Assembly (NCBI GenBank): GCA_027592155.1
Contig: JAQCKY010000044.1
Location: 1-9,757, forward strand
From: Pseudomonadota bacterium
GTDB lineage: Bacteria > Pseudomonadota > Alphaproteobacteria > Rhodospirillales > UBA2165
DNA: 9,757 bases
Direction: 5' to 3'
Both the position numbers and the translations under genes were made by a program. Positions 1 to 6,683 of this stretch are shown piece by piece (within the stretch, counting starts at the first letter, position 1; each line of letters starts with the position of its first letter). The notes below the pieces were generated by a model. It saw only the letters and a program-made list of their open reading frames with translations. It was not told the DNA's origin and did no database searches.

Positions 1-181
1 GCGGCGTCAATGTCACCTGGCTGGTACTCCGCTCAATCAAGCTGACATCCAGGCGCCCTTCCAGGGTCTGGAGTTGTGCGCTCAGAGTAGGCTGGGTGAC
101 ATGGACCCGCTCCGCTGCCCGCCGGAAATGCTGCTCATCCGCTAATGCGACGAGGTATGAAAGCTGTCTAAGGGTCGTCAT
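1..181 (-). CDS. oxyR: OxyR-like LysR-family regulator, N-terminal fragment
   Basis: The first 60 codons of a LysR-type transcriptional regulator; the gene runs off the left edge, so only the DNA-binding part is visible. The product starts MTTLRQLSYLVALADEQHF and continues with the winged helix-turn-helix. The recognition helix lies around residues 28-41 (TQPTLSAQLQTLE), followed by the linker pattern LIERS. The LxYLVALAxxxHFxRAA start and HVTQPTLS helix are typical of OxyR, the peroxide-sensing regulator whose disulfide switch activates antioxidant genes. The sensor cysteines would lie outside the window, so peroxide sensing cannot be verified. The gene is divergent from nhaA. A dyad matching the OxyR tetranucleotide spacing lies 26-40 bp upstream of the ATG, which supports the OxyR call and suggests autoregulation. 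It could still be another LysR member of the same clade. Confidence 0.85.
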   Translation of the reverse strand, partial: MTTLRQLSYLVALADEQHFRRAAERVHVTQPTLSAQLQTLEGRLDVSLIERSTSQVTLTP

Positions 182-206
182 GCCAATTTCCCGAATCTGT
201 ATTTTA

Positions 207-221
207 ATAGAATTCTTCTAT
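207..221. promoter_or_regulatory. Candidate OxyR operator half (ATAG-N7-CTAT dyad)
   Basis: ATAGAA-ttc-TTCTAT is a perfect inverted repeat. It fits the ATAG-N7-CTAT half of the known OxyR recognition pattern (four tetranucleotides with 7-bp spacing) and the generic LysR T-N11-A motif. The second half at the expected spacing (229-232 TATC, 240-243 TCAA) is degenerate. The dyad overlaps the predicted oxyR transcription start, as expected for LysR-type autorepression. The motif match is seen directly; binding is inferred. Confidence 0.55.
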
Positions 222-224
222 CAA

Positions 225-252
225 CTTATATCATTTCTTTCAATTGTATCAA
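225..252 (-). promoter_or_regulatory. Predicted oxyR promoter
   Basis: On the minus strand, TTGATA (252-247) and TATAAG (230-225) are separated by 16 bp, each matching five of six sigma-70 consensus bases. The start would fall near 218, inside the OxyR dyad at 207-221, giving a leader of about 37 nt to the oxyR ATG at 181. The region is very AT-rich compared with the rest of the window. No equally good promoter toward nhaA was found. Confidence 0.45.
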
Positions 253-271
253 TCAATTGAATCCCCCTATC

Positions 272-350
272 GTTGCTCCCAGTAGCCGTACAGGGACTCT
301 CAGGTTTCATAAACCTGCGAGGACGGTAGTTTTTTTATTAGAGGGACAAC
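272..350 (+). promoter_or_regulatory. Structured nhaA leader with RBS-sequestering helix; candidate cation riboswitch
   Basis: The sequence immediately before nhaA can fold into nested helices. An outer helix pairs GTTG-c-TCCC (272-280, C276 bulged) with GGGACAAC (343-350), covering the Shine-Dalgarno bases just before the ATG. Inside it, CCGT (286-289) pairs with ACGG (323-326), CTC (297-299) with GAG (319-321), and CAGGTTT (301-307) with AAACCTG (311-317) across a CAT loop. A run of seven T follows at 330-336, so the inner stem also resembles an intrinsic terminator. RNA motifs upstream of nhaA genes (nhaA-I and nhaA-II) are known and reported as lithium-responsive riboswitches. Membership in either is untested here. 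The pairings are read from sequence; the regulatory role is inference. Confidence 0.45.
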
Positions 351-1565
351 ATGATTTCCTACGCAAGAGACCGCCTAAACGACTTTACGAAGCAGGATAC
401 GGCACCGGGAATAATCCTGATGTTCGCCGCAGCTCTCGCTTTGATTATCAATAATTCACCGTTCGCCGCCTATTATGGTCACTTCCTCGATATTCCGATT
501 GCTGTGCAGATCGGGCCTCTGGAAATCGCAAAACCTCTCTTGCTGTGGGTGAATGATGGCCTGATGGCGGTATTCTTTTTTCTCGTCGGGCTGGAAATCA
601 AACGGGAGATCATGGAGGGCGAGCTTTCCTCCTTCGATCGCGCGGCACTCCCCCTCATCGCTGCCGTCGGCGGCATGGCAATACCAGCGTTAATTTTCTA
701 CATGATAAATTCCGGCACACCGGTCAATATCGATGGTTGGGCCATACCGGCTGCGACGGATATCGCCTTTGCGCTCGGCGTTCTCGCTCTGCTGGGCTCG
801 AGAGTCCCGGTGGCGCTCAAAGTATTCCTACTTGCCGTCGCCATCATCGACGATCTTGGCGCAATTATCATCATCGCCATCTTCTACACCGATAACCTGT
901 CGGTCGCCTCGCTGGCCATTGGTGCGGTCGGGCTGGTAATTCTCATGGGGATGAACAGAGCCGGCGTCACGAAAATTGCACCTTACGTCCTGATCGGAGT
1001 TTTTATGTGGGTGGCGGTGTTGAAATCCGGCGTCCATGCAACGCTCGCCGGTGTGCTGATCGCCCTTACGATCCCCTTGTATCCAAGCGGTGAGACAAAG
1101 CCGGACACGCCCTCCCCACTTAAGACGCTGGAACATAGCCTGCATCCTTGGGCCGCGTTCCTGGTACTGCCGCTGTTCGCCTTCGCCAATGCGGGTGTCT
1201 CCCTCAAGGGCATGGAATTAGCCGATCTTGTTGCCCCCCTTCCGTTGGGGATCGCGCTGGGGCTGTTCATCGGCAAGCAGATCGGCGTGTTTGGCTTTAC
1301 TTGGCTCAGCGTAAAATCCGGCCTTTGCCGTCTTCCGACGGGCGTCGGCTGGCAGAAAATCTACGGCGTGGCTTGCCTCGCCGGTATCGGATTTACGATG
1401 AGCCTGTTTATCGGAACATTGGCATTCGACGATAGTGCGCAGCTTAACGCCGTCCGTCTCGGCGTCATTATGGGTTCCACGCTATCGGCAATTGTAGGTT
1501 TCTTGGTGTTGAGAGCTTTGCCAGCCAGTACATCTCAACCCATGGAAAGCGCGGCGCGGGCTTAG
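351..1565 (+). CDS. nhaA: Na+/H+ antiporter NhaA
   Basis: A complete 404-residue inner-membrane antiporter that exports Na+ (or Li+) in exchange for protons, supporting pH and sodium homeostasis. It is co-linear with the E. coli protein (388 residues). Hallmarks seen are LLWVNDGLMAVFFFLVGLE (about 64-82), GWAIPAATDIAFALGVLALL with ion-binding region Asp137, AIIDDLGAIIII with the paired transport aspartates Asp167-Asp168, SGVHATLAG (His229), the helix-IX pH-response region LHPWAAFLVLPLFAFANAG (264-282), GKQIG with Lys309 equivalent to E. coli Lys300, and GIGFTMSLFI near the C terminus. The ATG at 351 has AGAGGGA just upstream, and residues 10-25 match the usual NhaA N terminus. It is divergent from oxyR and appears monocistronic, with an inverted repeat after its stop. 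Its ribosome site lies in a leader hairpin, suggesting post-transcriptional control. Confidence 0.98.
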   Translation: MISYARDRLNDFTKQDTAPGIILMFAAALALIINNSPFAAYYGHFLDIPIAVQIGPLEIAKPLLLWVNDGLMAVFFFLVGLEIKREIMEGELSSFDRAALPLIAAVGGMAIPALIFYMINSGTPVNIDGWAIPAATDIAFALGVLALLGSRVPVALKVFLLAVAIIDDLGAIIIIAIFYTDNLSVASLAIGAVGLVILMGMNRAGVTKIAPYVLIGVFMWVAVLKSGVHATLAGVLIALTIPLYPSGETKPDTPSPLKTLEHSLHPWAAFLVLPLFAFANAGVSLKGMELADLVAPLPLGIALGLFIGKQIGVFGFTWLSVKSGLCRLPTGVGWQKIYGVACLAGIGFTMSLFIGTLAFDDSAQLNAVRLGVIMGSTLSAIVGFLVLRALPASTSQPMESAARA

Positions 1566-1588
1566 CTTCCCTCGGCGATGTCCGTGAT

Positions 1589-1618
1589 GCGGTGCGCGTG
1601 AACCCTCCCGCGCACCGC
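1589..1618 (+). terminator. Inverted repeat after nhaA, possible terminator
   Basis: GCGGTGCGCG (1589-1598) and CGCGCACCGC (1609-1618) form a perfect 10-bp GC-rich stem with a 10-nt loop, 23 bp after the nhaA stop. There is no clean U-tract (only TTT at 1625-1627), so it may be a weak intrinsic terminator or a 3'-end-protecting hairpin. Its position between nhaA and the next promoter fits transcript separation. Confidence 0.5.
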
Positions 1619-1637
1619 TCCGCGTTTCCCCATTCGC

Positions 1638-1666
1638 TTGAAAGACCACGCTCCGGTTCATACACT
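1638..1666 (+). promoter_or_regulatory. Predicted sigma-70-type promoter for the ligase genes
   Basis: TTGAAA (1638-1643) and TACACT (1661-1666) are separated by exactly 17 bp. Transcription would start near 1673, about 25 nt before the first ligase's ATG. The -35 hexamer contains the in-frame TTG at 1638 that extends the reading frame upstream, which argues against that TTG being the translation start. Confidence 0.5.
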
Positions 1667-1697
1667 CCCCCGACGTGACCATTCCTGGGAGACAATG

Positions 1698-3113
1698 ATG
1701 CCCCGTGCGACCGCCGAGCAGACACGCGATACCTGGCTTGGCGTCCTTGAAAAACACAAGAAGGACGCAGAGCGACCGGGCTCGGACGATTATTGGTCAC
1801 CGTCGCTGGATTGTGCGAGCCGAGATGAAATTATCGCCATCCAAAACGACAAGCTCGCGGCCCTGACACCCTACCTTTATGAGAACAGCGCGTTTTACCG
1901 CAATCGGTTCGACCGGCTGGGCCTCGCGCCGACCGACATCCAGACCATCGACGATCTCCCCAAATGGCCGGTCGTCAATAAATCAGAGATGATGGCGGAC
2001 GTGCAGGAAAACCCGCCTTATGGCACCTACACCGCCGTCGACGACGATATCTGGCGGTCCCGTGGGTGGATGGTGTTCTCATCCTCTGGATCGACCGGGG
2101 TGCCACGGCCCTTCCGCTACACCCAGATCGACCGGGAATATTGGTCCTGGGCCAACGCCCGCGCCATGCACTCATTCGGAATCAGGCCCCATGATTCCCT
2201 GCTGATCGCGTCGGGCTACGGCCCCCATTGTTTTGCCTGGGGCGTTCAATATGCCTTGGCCCGCATGCAGGTGGGCATGATCCCGGGCGGCGGCATGAAT
2301 TCCGATGCGCGGGCGATGGTTATCGACCGCTTCAAACCGACGGTCCTGGCTTGTACACCGTCCTATGCGCTCCACCTTGGGCGGGTCATGCAAGAGAAAG
2401 GCATGGATCCGGCGGGAAGCTCGATCCGAATGCTGCTGGTCGGCGGTGAACCGGCGGCCGGGATCGGAAATACCCGCGACCGCCTCGAGGACCTTTGGAG
2501 CGCACGGTTGGTGGAGTTCTATGGCTGCACCGAGGTATCACCCCATTGCGGCGGCTATTCCTGCCCGGCCTCGGACCAGGGTGACGGTCCGGTTACGACC
2601 CATTTGATGGAAGACATCCAAATATGGGAATTGATCGACCCCGACAGCGGCGACCGGGTGCCCGAGGGTGAGCGCGGGCTCACGGTTTGCACCAGCCTTA
2701 ACTCCGAGGCGTCGCCGCAATTGCGGTTTCTCGTCGGCGACTACACCACCTATACAACGGATAAATGCGACTGCGGCCGAACTCACGTCCGGGCCATCGG
2801 CGCCTTTTCCGGCCGTGCCGACGATCTGATTAACCTGCGCGGCATCAAAATGTATCCCACCGAAATTGAACAGGCGATCCGTGCCATCCCCGGCGTCGGC
2901 GATGAATATGAAATCGTGCTGACGACCAATAGCGACGGCCTCGATATCATGACCGCCTGGATCGAGCATAAAAACGAGTCGGTCGCTCAGGCTGTCGCGG
3001 ATGAAATCCGGACTCGTTGCGAAGTTCGGGTCGACGTCGAGGTGGTGGAACCCGGCACCCTGCCCAAAACCGAATTCAAGGCGAACCGGATTAAAGACGA
3101 GCGAAAAGCGTGA
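1698..3113 (+). CDS. Phenylacetate-CoA ligase family protein (PaaK-like adenylate-forming enzyme)
   Basis: A 471-residue adenylate-forming enzyme that probably activates an aromatic or similar carboxylic acid with ATP and transfers it to CoA in the cytoplasm. Seen in order: the PaaK-type N terminus (YENSAFYRNRFDRLGL, 61-76), the ATP P-loop SSSGSTGVP (128-136), YGCTE (275-279) as the A5-type motif, GDYTTY (347-352), Cys357/Cys359 in KCDCGRTH, the A8 hinge region GRADDLINLRGIKMYP (372-387), and the A10-type lysine Lys461 in LPKTEFKANR. Length and motif order fit the roughly 430-480-residue PaaK family. The start is the second of two adjacent ATGs (1695 and 1698), because GGAG at 1688-1691 sits 6 nt before it. 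It is followed 9 bp later by a second, diverged ligase, so the two are probably co-transcribed. The acid substrate cannot be read from sequence. Confidence 0.9.
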   Translation: MPRATAEQTRDTWLGVLEKHKKDAERPGSDDYWSPSLDCASRDEIIAIQNDKLAALTPYLYENSAFYRNRFDRLGLAPTDIQTIDDLPKWPVVNKSEMMADVQENPPYGTYTAVDDDIWRSRGWMVFSSSGSTGVPRPFRYTQIDREYWSWANARAMHSFGIRPHDSLLIASGYGPHCFAWGVQYALARMQVGMIPGGGMNSDARAMVIDRFKPTVLACTPSYALHLGRVMQEKGMDPAGSSIRMLLVGGEPAAGIGNTRDRLEDLWSARLVEFYGCTEVSPHCGGYSCPASDQGDGPVTTHLMEDIQIWELIDPDSGDRVPEGERGLTVCTSLNSEASPQLRFLVGDYTTYTTDKCDCGRTHVRAIGAFSGRADDLINLRGIKMYPTEIEQAIRAIPGVGDEYEIVLTTNSDGLDIMTAWIEHKNESVAQAVADEIRTRCEVRVDVEVVEPGTLPKTEFKANRIKDERKA

Positions 3114-3122
3114 TCGATTCTC

Positions 3123-4520
3123 ATGGTTAAGGCGACGGTGACACGGCGGCGACCCGGCGCCGCACAGAACGCGTCCACCTCCCCCCGCTTGGGCGGATTG
3201 GCCTGGCCGGCGGTCCCGGGGACCGACAATTCCCTTCTTCCCCTTGCGATGCAGGCACGGCTCCAGGAAAGCGAATGGTGGGAACCAGAAAAGCTAATGG
3301 CCCATCAACTCGGCCAGGTTCATACGCTGGTCCGGCACGCCCAGGCGACAGTTCCATTTTACCGGGATCGTTTGTCGGCTAGCGCCAAGCTGCCCGCGGC
3401 TGAGTTCTCCCTCGATACTCTGCGCGATATACCCCTCCTGACACGGAGCGAAATCGTGGATGCGGGATCGGCATTGGTGACAACCGCCCTTCCCGCCGGC
3501 CATCTTTCGATGCGCGATGTGCGCACGTCGGGCTCGACAGGCCGCCCCGTCACCGTCAAATCGAGCGCCATGACGGGGCTGTTCTTCCGGTCCATGAACC
3601 TCCGCCACCATTTGTGGCACCGGCGCGATCTCAGCGGCAAATACGTCGCGATCATGACCATGAAGCCGGGCGAGACGCGCCGGGACTTCAATGGCTGGGC
3701 GGTCGGATTCAAGACCGGCCCGGCCGTCGGGTTCAGTTATGGCTTACCGATTGACGAGCTCGTGAATCTCGTTCTCGACGAAGAGCCGGATTATTTGCAA
3801 ATCCGACCCTCGACGCTGGAAGAATTAATCCGCCAGTCGGTGCTTGTCGGCCGGAAACCAAGCCGTCTCAAACAGGCCTGCACCCAGAGTGAAATGGTTT
3901 CCGATGAACTCCGCGCGCTCTGCCGGGATGCCTGGGGAGCGAAGATATCCGATATTTACTCAAGCGAAGAACTCGGTTTCATCGCGCTGCAATGCCCGGA
4001 CGCCGCCCATTACCACGTCCAATCGGAAAATTGCTTGGTCGAGATCATCGATGATGCCGGCGCCCCCTGCCCGCCCGGTACGATGGGGCGGGTTGTGGTG
4101 ACATCGCTCAATAATTTCGCGAGCCCGCTGATCCGCTACGAGCTTGGCGATTATGCGACATTTGGAGAACCTTGCCCTTGCGGGCGAGGGCTGCCCGTGA
4201 TCCAACGCATCGCAGGGCGGGAGCGTAATCTCGCGATCTTGCCGGATGGCCGAAAGGTAACGCCAACCTTGTCAGGCGCCGCGATTTTTCATGAACTGCC
4301 GATCCGGCAATTCCAATTGGTTCAAATTTCCGTCGAAACCATCCAAGCGAAACTCGCCGTCCGGCGCGCGATGACGATGGCGGAAGAACTTCGCTTTGCC
4401 GGTTACATCAATGAGGGGCTCGGCCATGACTTCCGGTTCGAGTTCGACTATGTCGAAGACATTCCCCGTCTTCCCAGCGGTAAATACGAAGTTTTCAGGC
4501 GCGCGTTCGAAATTCCCTGA
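3123..4520 (+). CDS. Second PaaK/CapK-like adenylate-forming enzyme
   Basis: A 465-residue member of the phenylacetate-CoA ligase superfamily, clearly different from its upstream neighbour and closer to the CapK-like branch. Visible motifs are LVRHAQATVPFYRDRL (69-84), the P-loop TSGSTGRP (135-142), YSSEE (279-283) in place of YGxTE, the sensor-like stretch YHVQSENCLVEIIDD (297-311), RYELGDY (338-344), CPCGRG (351-356), GRERNL (365-370), and the A10-type catalytic lysine Lys454 in LPSGKYEVFRR. ATP-dependent activation of a carboxylate is likely; the acceptor (CoA or other) is uncertain. The start at 3123 keeps a family-typical WPA-x-P segment and QESEWWEPEKL (48-58). No good Shine-Dalgarno precedes it, and the upstream stop is only 9 bp away, suggesting translational coupling. 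Residues 1-25 are basic and low in complexity, so a later start remains possible. Confidence 0.88.
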   Translation: MVKATVTRRRPGAAQNASTSPRLGGLAWPAVPGTDNSLLPLAMQARLQESEWWEPEKLMAHQLGQVHTLVRHAQATVPFYRDRLSASAKLPAAEFSLDTLRDIPLLTRSEIVDAGSALVTTALPAGHLSMRDVRTSGSTGRPVTVKSSAMTGLFFRSMNLRHHLWHRRDLSGKYVAIMTMKPGETRRDFNGWAVGFKTGPAVGFSYGLPIDELVNLVLDEEPDYLQIRPSTLEELIRQSVLVGRKPSRLKQACTQSEMVSDELRALCRDAWGAKISDIYSSEELGFIALQCPDAAHYHVQSENCLVEIIDDAGAPCPPGTMGRVVVTSLNNFASPLIRYELGDYATFGEPCPCGRGLPVIQRIAGRERNLAILPDGRKVTPTLSGAAIFHELPIRQFQLVQISVETIQAKLAVRRAMTMAEELRFAGYINEGLGHDFRFEFDYVEDIPRLPSGKYEVFRRAFEIP

Positions 4521-4621
4521 CGCCATATTGCCAATTGCGCTTTTGTTGCGGCGATTGAACGCTAAACTTGTCTTCTATAAGCCGGCACGGCCAAACCACA
4601 TGAAGACAGGAAGACGCGCAC

Positions 4622-5668
4622 ATGAAATTCGGAATATTCGATCACCTGGAACGCTCACCGGACCGCACGCTCTCGACGCAATTCGACGAACGCATCGCGT
4701 TTGTGCAGGCCGCCGAAGAGGCCGGTGCCTATTGCCTTCATGTGGCGGAGCATCATTCCTCGCCTCTGAATATGGTTCCGGCACCGGGCGTTTATTTGGG
4801 GGCCATAGCGCGGGCAACCAAGACCATTCGCCTCGGCCCCTTGGTCTATCTGCTCACCCTGTATACGCCCCTCAAACTGGCTGAAGAGATCTGCATGCTG
4901 GACCATCTCAGCAACGGCCGGTTCGAGTTGGGCGTCGGGCGCGGTGTTTCACCCTATGAGCTCAACTTCCACAATGTAGATGCGAAAGAATCCCGGGAAA
5001 TATTCTTTGACGCCTATAAATGCCTCCAGGCTGCGTTGTCAGACGACGAATTCAGTTATGAGAGCAAATATTTCAACTACGAAGATGTTCCGATGCCCTT
5101 GCGGCCGTTGCAGACACCCTATCCGCCCGTCTGGTACGGCTCGTCCAACGAAACCGGATCGACCTGGGCCGGCGAGCGGGGGCTTCACTTCGCCTCCAAC
5201 GGCCCCCTCGAAAAGGCCAAGGAAAATGTCGCCTTCTATAAGGCCGCCTTCGCCAAACACGGAAAAGCGGCGCACTCCAAATCGGAATTCGATGGTGGCG
5301 TCGCCATCGGAACACTACGCCATATCGTGGTCGCGGAGACCGATGAGGCGGCGGTGAAGATCGCCAAACCGGCCATGGAGTTCCACGCCGGCAGCCTCAA
5401 CTGGATACGCAATCGCGTCGGCGATACCGATTTTACTGCGCGCAACAATATTCACCGCGACGTGGATCTGGAGAGCTGGCAGCAAAAAGGCATGGCGATC
5501 GTCGGCAGCCCCGATACGGTTGCCAAGGCGCTCGAAACCCAAGCAAGAGAGATCGGCATTAACTATCTGATCGCCTATCTCTTTTTCGGCACCATGACCT
5601 TGGCGGACGCCCTGCACTCGCTGGAGCTGTTCCAGACGGAGGTCATGCCGCGGTTGGCAGACGTTTAG
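4622..5668 (+). CDS. LLM class flavin-dependent oxidoreductase (bacterial luciferase-like monooxygenase)
   Basis: A 348-residue TIM-barrel enzyme of the luciferase-like monooxygenase superfamily, which uses reduced FMN (or in some members F420) to oxygenate or reduce organic substrates in the cytoplasm. Signatures are the start MKFGIFDHLERSP, the conserved VAEHHSS (41-47) with the double histidine near the flavin, IRLGPLVYLLTLYTPLKLAEE (69-89), LSNGRFELGVGRG (96-108), WYGSSN (171-176), and the C-terminal VGSPDTVAKAL (294-304). Length is normal for the family. AGGAAG at 4608-4613 lies 8 nt before the ATG, a good ribosome site. It follows the second ligase after a 101-bp gap and may share its transcript; no strong promoter or terminator is evident in the gap. 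No flavin reductase partner is in the window. Substrate unknown; CoA-activated or free organic acids are possible from context only. Confidence 0.93.
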   Translation: MKFGIFDHLERSPDRTLSTQFDERIAFVQAAEEAGAYCLHVAEHHSSPLNMVPAPGVYLGAIARATKTIRLGPLVYLLTLYTPLKLAEEICMLDHLSNGRFELGVGRGVSPYELNFHNVDAKESREIFFDAYKCLQAALSDDEFSYESKYFNYEDVPMPLRPLQTPYPPVWYGSSNETGSTWAGERGLHFASNGPLEKAKENVAFYKAAFAKHGKAAHSKSEFDGGVAIGTLRHIVVAETDEAAVKIAKPAMEFHAGSLNWIRNRVGDTDFTARNNIHRDVDLESWQQKGMAIVGSPDTVAKALETQAREIGINYLIAYLFFGTMTLADALHSLELFQTEVMPRLADV

Positions 5669-5681
5669 GTGATCCTATAAT
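5654..5681 (+). promoter_or_regulatory. Strong predicted promoter for the exported hydrolase
   Basis: TTGGCA (5654-5659) and a perfect TATAAT (5676-5681) are separated by 16 bp. The -35 box lies within the last codons of the flavin oxidoreductase gene. The predicted start is around 5687-5689, at the first base of the hairpin that follows. This is the best sigma-70 consensus match in the window and implies the hydrolase can be transcribed independently of the upstream genes. Confidence 0.6.
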
Positions 5682-5688
5682 TTAGGAA

Positions 5689-5709
5689 CGGACTGCTGAA
5701 AGCAGTCCG
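5689..5709 (+). other. Perfect 9-bp hairpin at the predicted 5' end of the hydrolase mRNA
   Basis: CGGACTGCT (5689-5697), loop GAA, AGCAGTCCG (5701-5709). There is no U-tract on either strand, so a classical terminator is unlikely. It lies 7-8 nt after the TATAAT box, so the transcript would start essentially with this stem. That resembles 5' stem-loops that protect mRNAs from 5'-end-dependent decay. It could also act as a 3'-end stabiliser for the upstream oxidoreductase transcript. Confidence 0.55.
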
Positions 5710-5729
5710 CCAAACAACGAGGTGAAGTT

Positions 5730-6671
5730 ATGATGAAAGTCATGTTGAGCGCCGCCATCGCGGCGAGCGTTGTATTCGTACTCGCCCAACCTGCGACGGC
5801 GCAGATGTCCGCCAATCCCCCGGAAGTGGCCAAGAAAATTAGAGAGATGGGACCGCGGCTGAGCCCGGAGATCATTCGAACGACGGGGGCGTTATACCGT
5901 CCGCTACATGAGAAAGCGCCCAAAGATGGGGTCAAAATCAGCAAGGACCTTGTCTATGGCCCCCACGAGCGGCATCGGCTCGATTTATTTCAATCGGAGT
6001 CGGCCTCTGCGACGGCGCGCCCGATTGTCGTCTTCCTGCATGGCGGCGGCTATGTGCGCGGTGACAAACGAGGGTCCGGTAATATCGGCATTTATTTTGC
6101 CCGCCACGACATGGTTGGGATCACCATAAACTATCGGCTGGCTCCGGCGGTTAAATGGCCTGCCGGCGCGCAAGATATTGCCCGCCTGATCGGGTGGATA
6201 CGGGCCAACCCCGATAAACATGGCGGCAACATCGATAAGATATTCCTGATGGGAAATTCCGCCGGGACCGGGCATGTCGCAAGTTACGTGTTTTTTGAGG
6301 ATCATCAGGTGAAGGGAGCCGACGGTGTCGCCGGGGCGATCCTGGTTTCAGGCCCGAGCTACGATACGCGTCTTATGGGGCCGCGCAGTGGGGCCTATTT
6401 CGGCGAGGACCGATCAAAATATCCCGGTATGTCCGTGATCAAAACGATCGATGGCCGCAAAATTCCGCTGTTTATCGCCTATGCGGAACTGGATATGCCC
6501 GCCATCCAAAAGCAGAACCATGTGTTGATCAACGCGCTCTATGAACGGGACGGTATGATGCCGACGGTGAAACAGGTCATGGGACACAACCATATTTCGA
6601 TCGTCCAGCATATCAATACCAAGGACGAGTCCTTGGGCCCGGATTTGTTGGAGTTTATCCGGACCCACTAA
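5730..6671 (+). CDS. Exported alpha/beta hydrolase (HSL/BD-FAE-type carboxylesterase)
   Basis: A 313-residue serine hydrolase predicted to cleave carboxylic esters in the periplasm or outside the cell. Residues 1-24 form a Sec signal peptide: MMK, a hydrophobic stretch through VVFVLA, then PATA with likely cleavage before Gln25. The mature part has the oxyanion-hole motif HGGGYVRG (104-111), the NYRLAPAVKWPAG segment (134-146) typical of HSL-like esterases, the nucleophile elbow GNSAG with Ser177, a probable acid Asp255 (YAELDMP), and His288 (GHNHIS) as the catalytic base. GAGGTGA at 5719-5725 precedes two adjacent ATGs (5730, 5733); either could be used. It has its own promoter and leader hairpin and is convergent with the ThDP enzyme, 12 bp apart. 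It contains no lipobox cysteine, so it should be soluble. The ester substrate is unknown; peptidase activity is less likely. Confidence 0.92.
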   Translation: MMKVMLSAAIAASVVFVLAQPATAQMSANPPEVAKKIREMGPRLSPEIIRTTGALYRPLHEKAPKDGVKISKDLVYGPHERHRLDLFQSESASATARPIVVFLHGGGYVRGDKRGSGNIGIYFARHDMVGITINYRLAPAVKWPAGAQDIARLIGWIRANPDKHGGNIDKIFLMGNSAGTGHVASYVFFEDHQVKGADGVAGAILVSGPSYDTRLMGPRSGAYFGEDRSKYPGMSVIKTIDGRKIPLFIAYAELDMPAIQKQNHVLINALYERDGMMPTVKQVMGHNHISIVQHINTKDESLGPDLLEFIRTH

Positions 6672-6683
6672 CGCCGTAAGGGA

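Noticed and set aside
240..260. Repeated TCAATTG (240-246 and 253-259) as a possible operator or repeat element
   Set aside because: The units are short, self-palindromic and AT-rich, and they overlap the predicted oxyR -35 region. Chance is likely and no known regulator motif was recognised.
2538..2969. 143-codon minus-strand frame opposite the first ligase
   Set aside because: It is antisense to conserved ligase motifs and has no convincing ribosome site or domain.
4555..4581. Possible promoter TTGAAC ... TATAAG before the flavin oxidoreductase gene
   Set aside because: The spacer is only 15 bp, shorter than sigma-70 promoters tolerate well. Co-transcription with the ligases is equally plausible, so it was not annotated.
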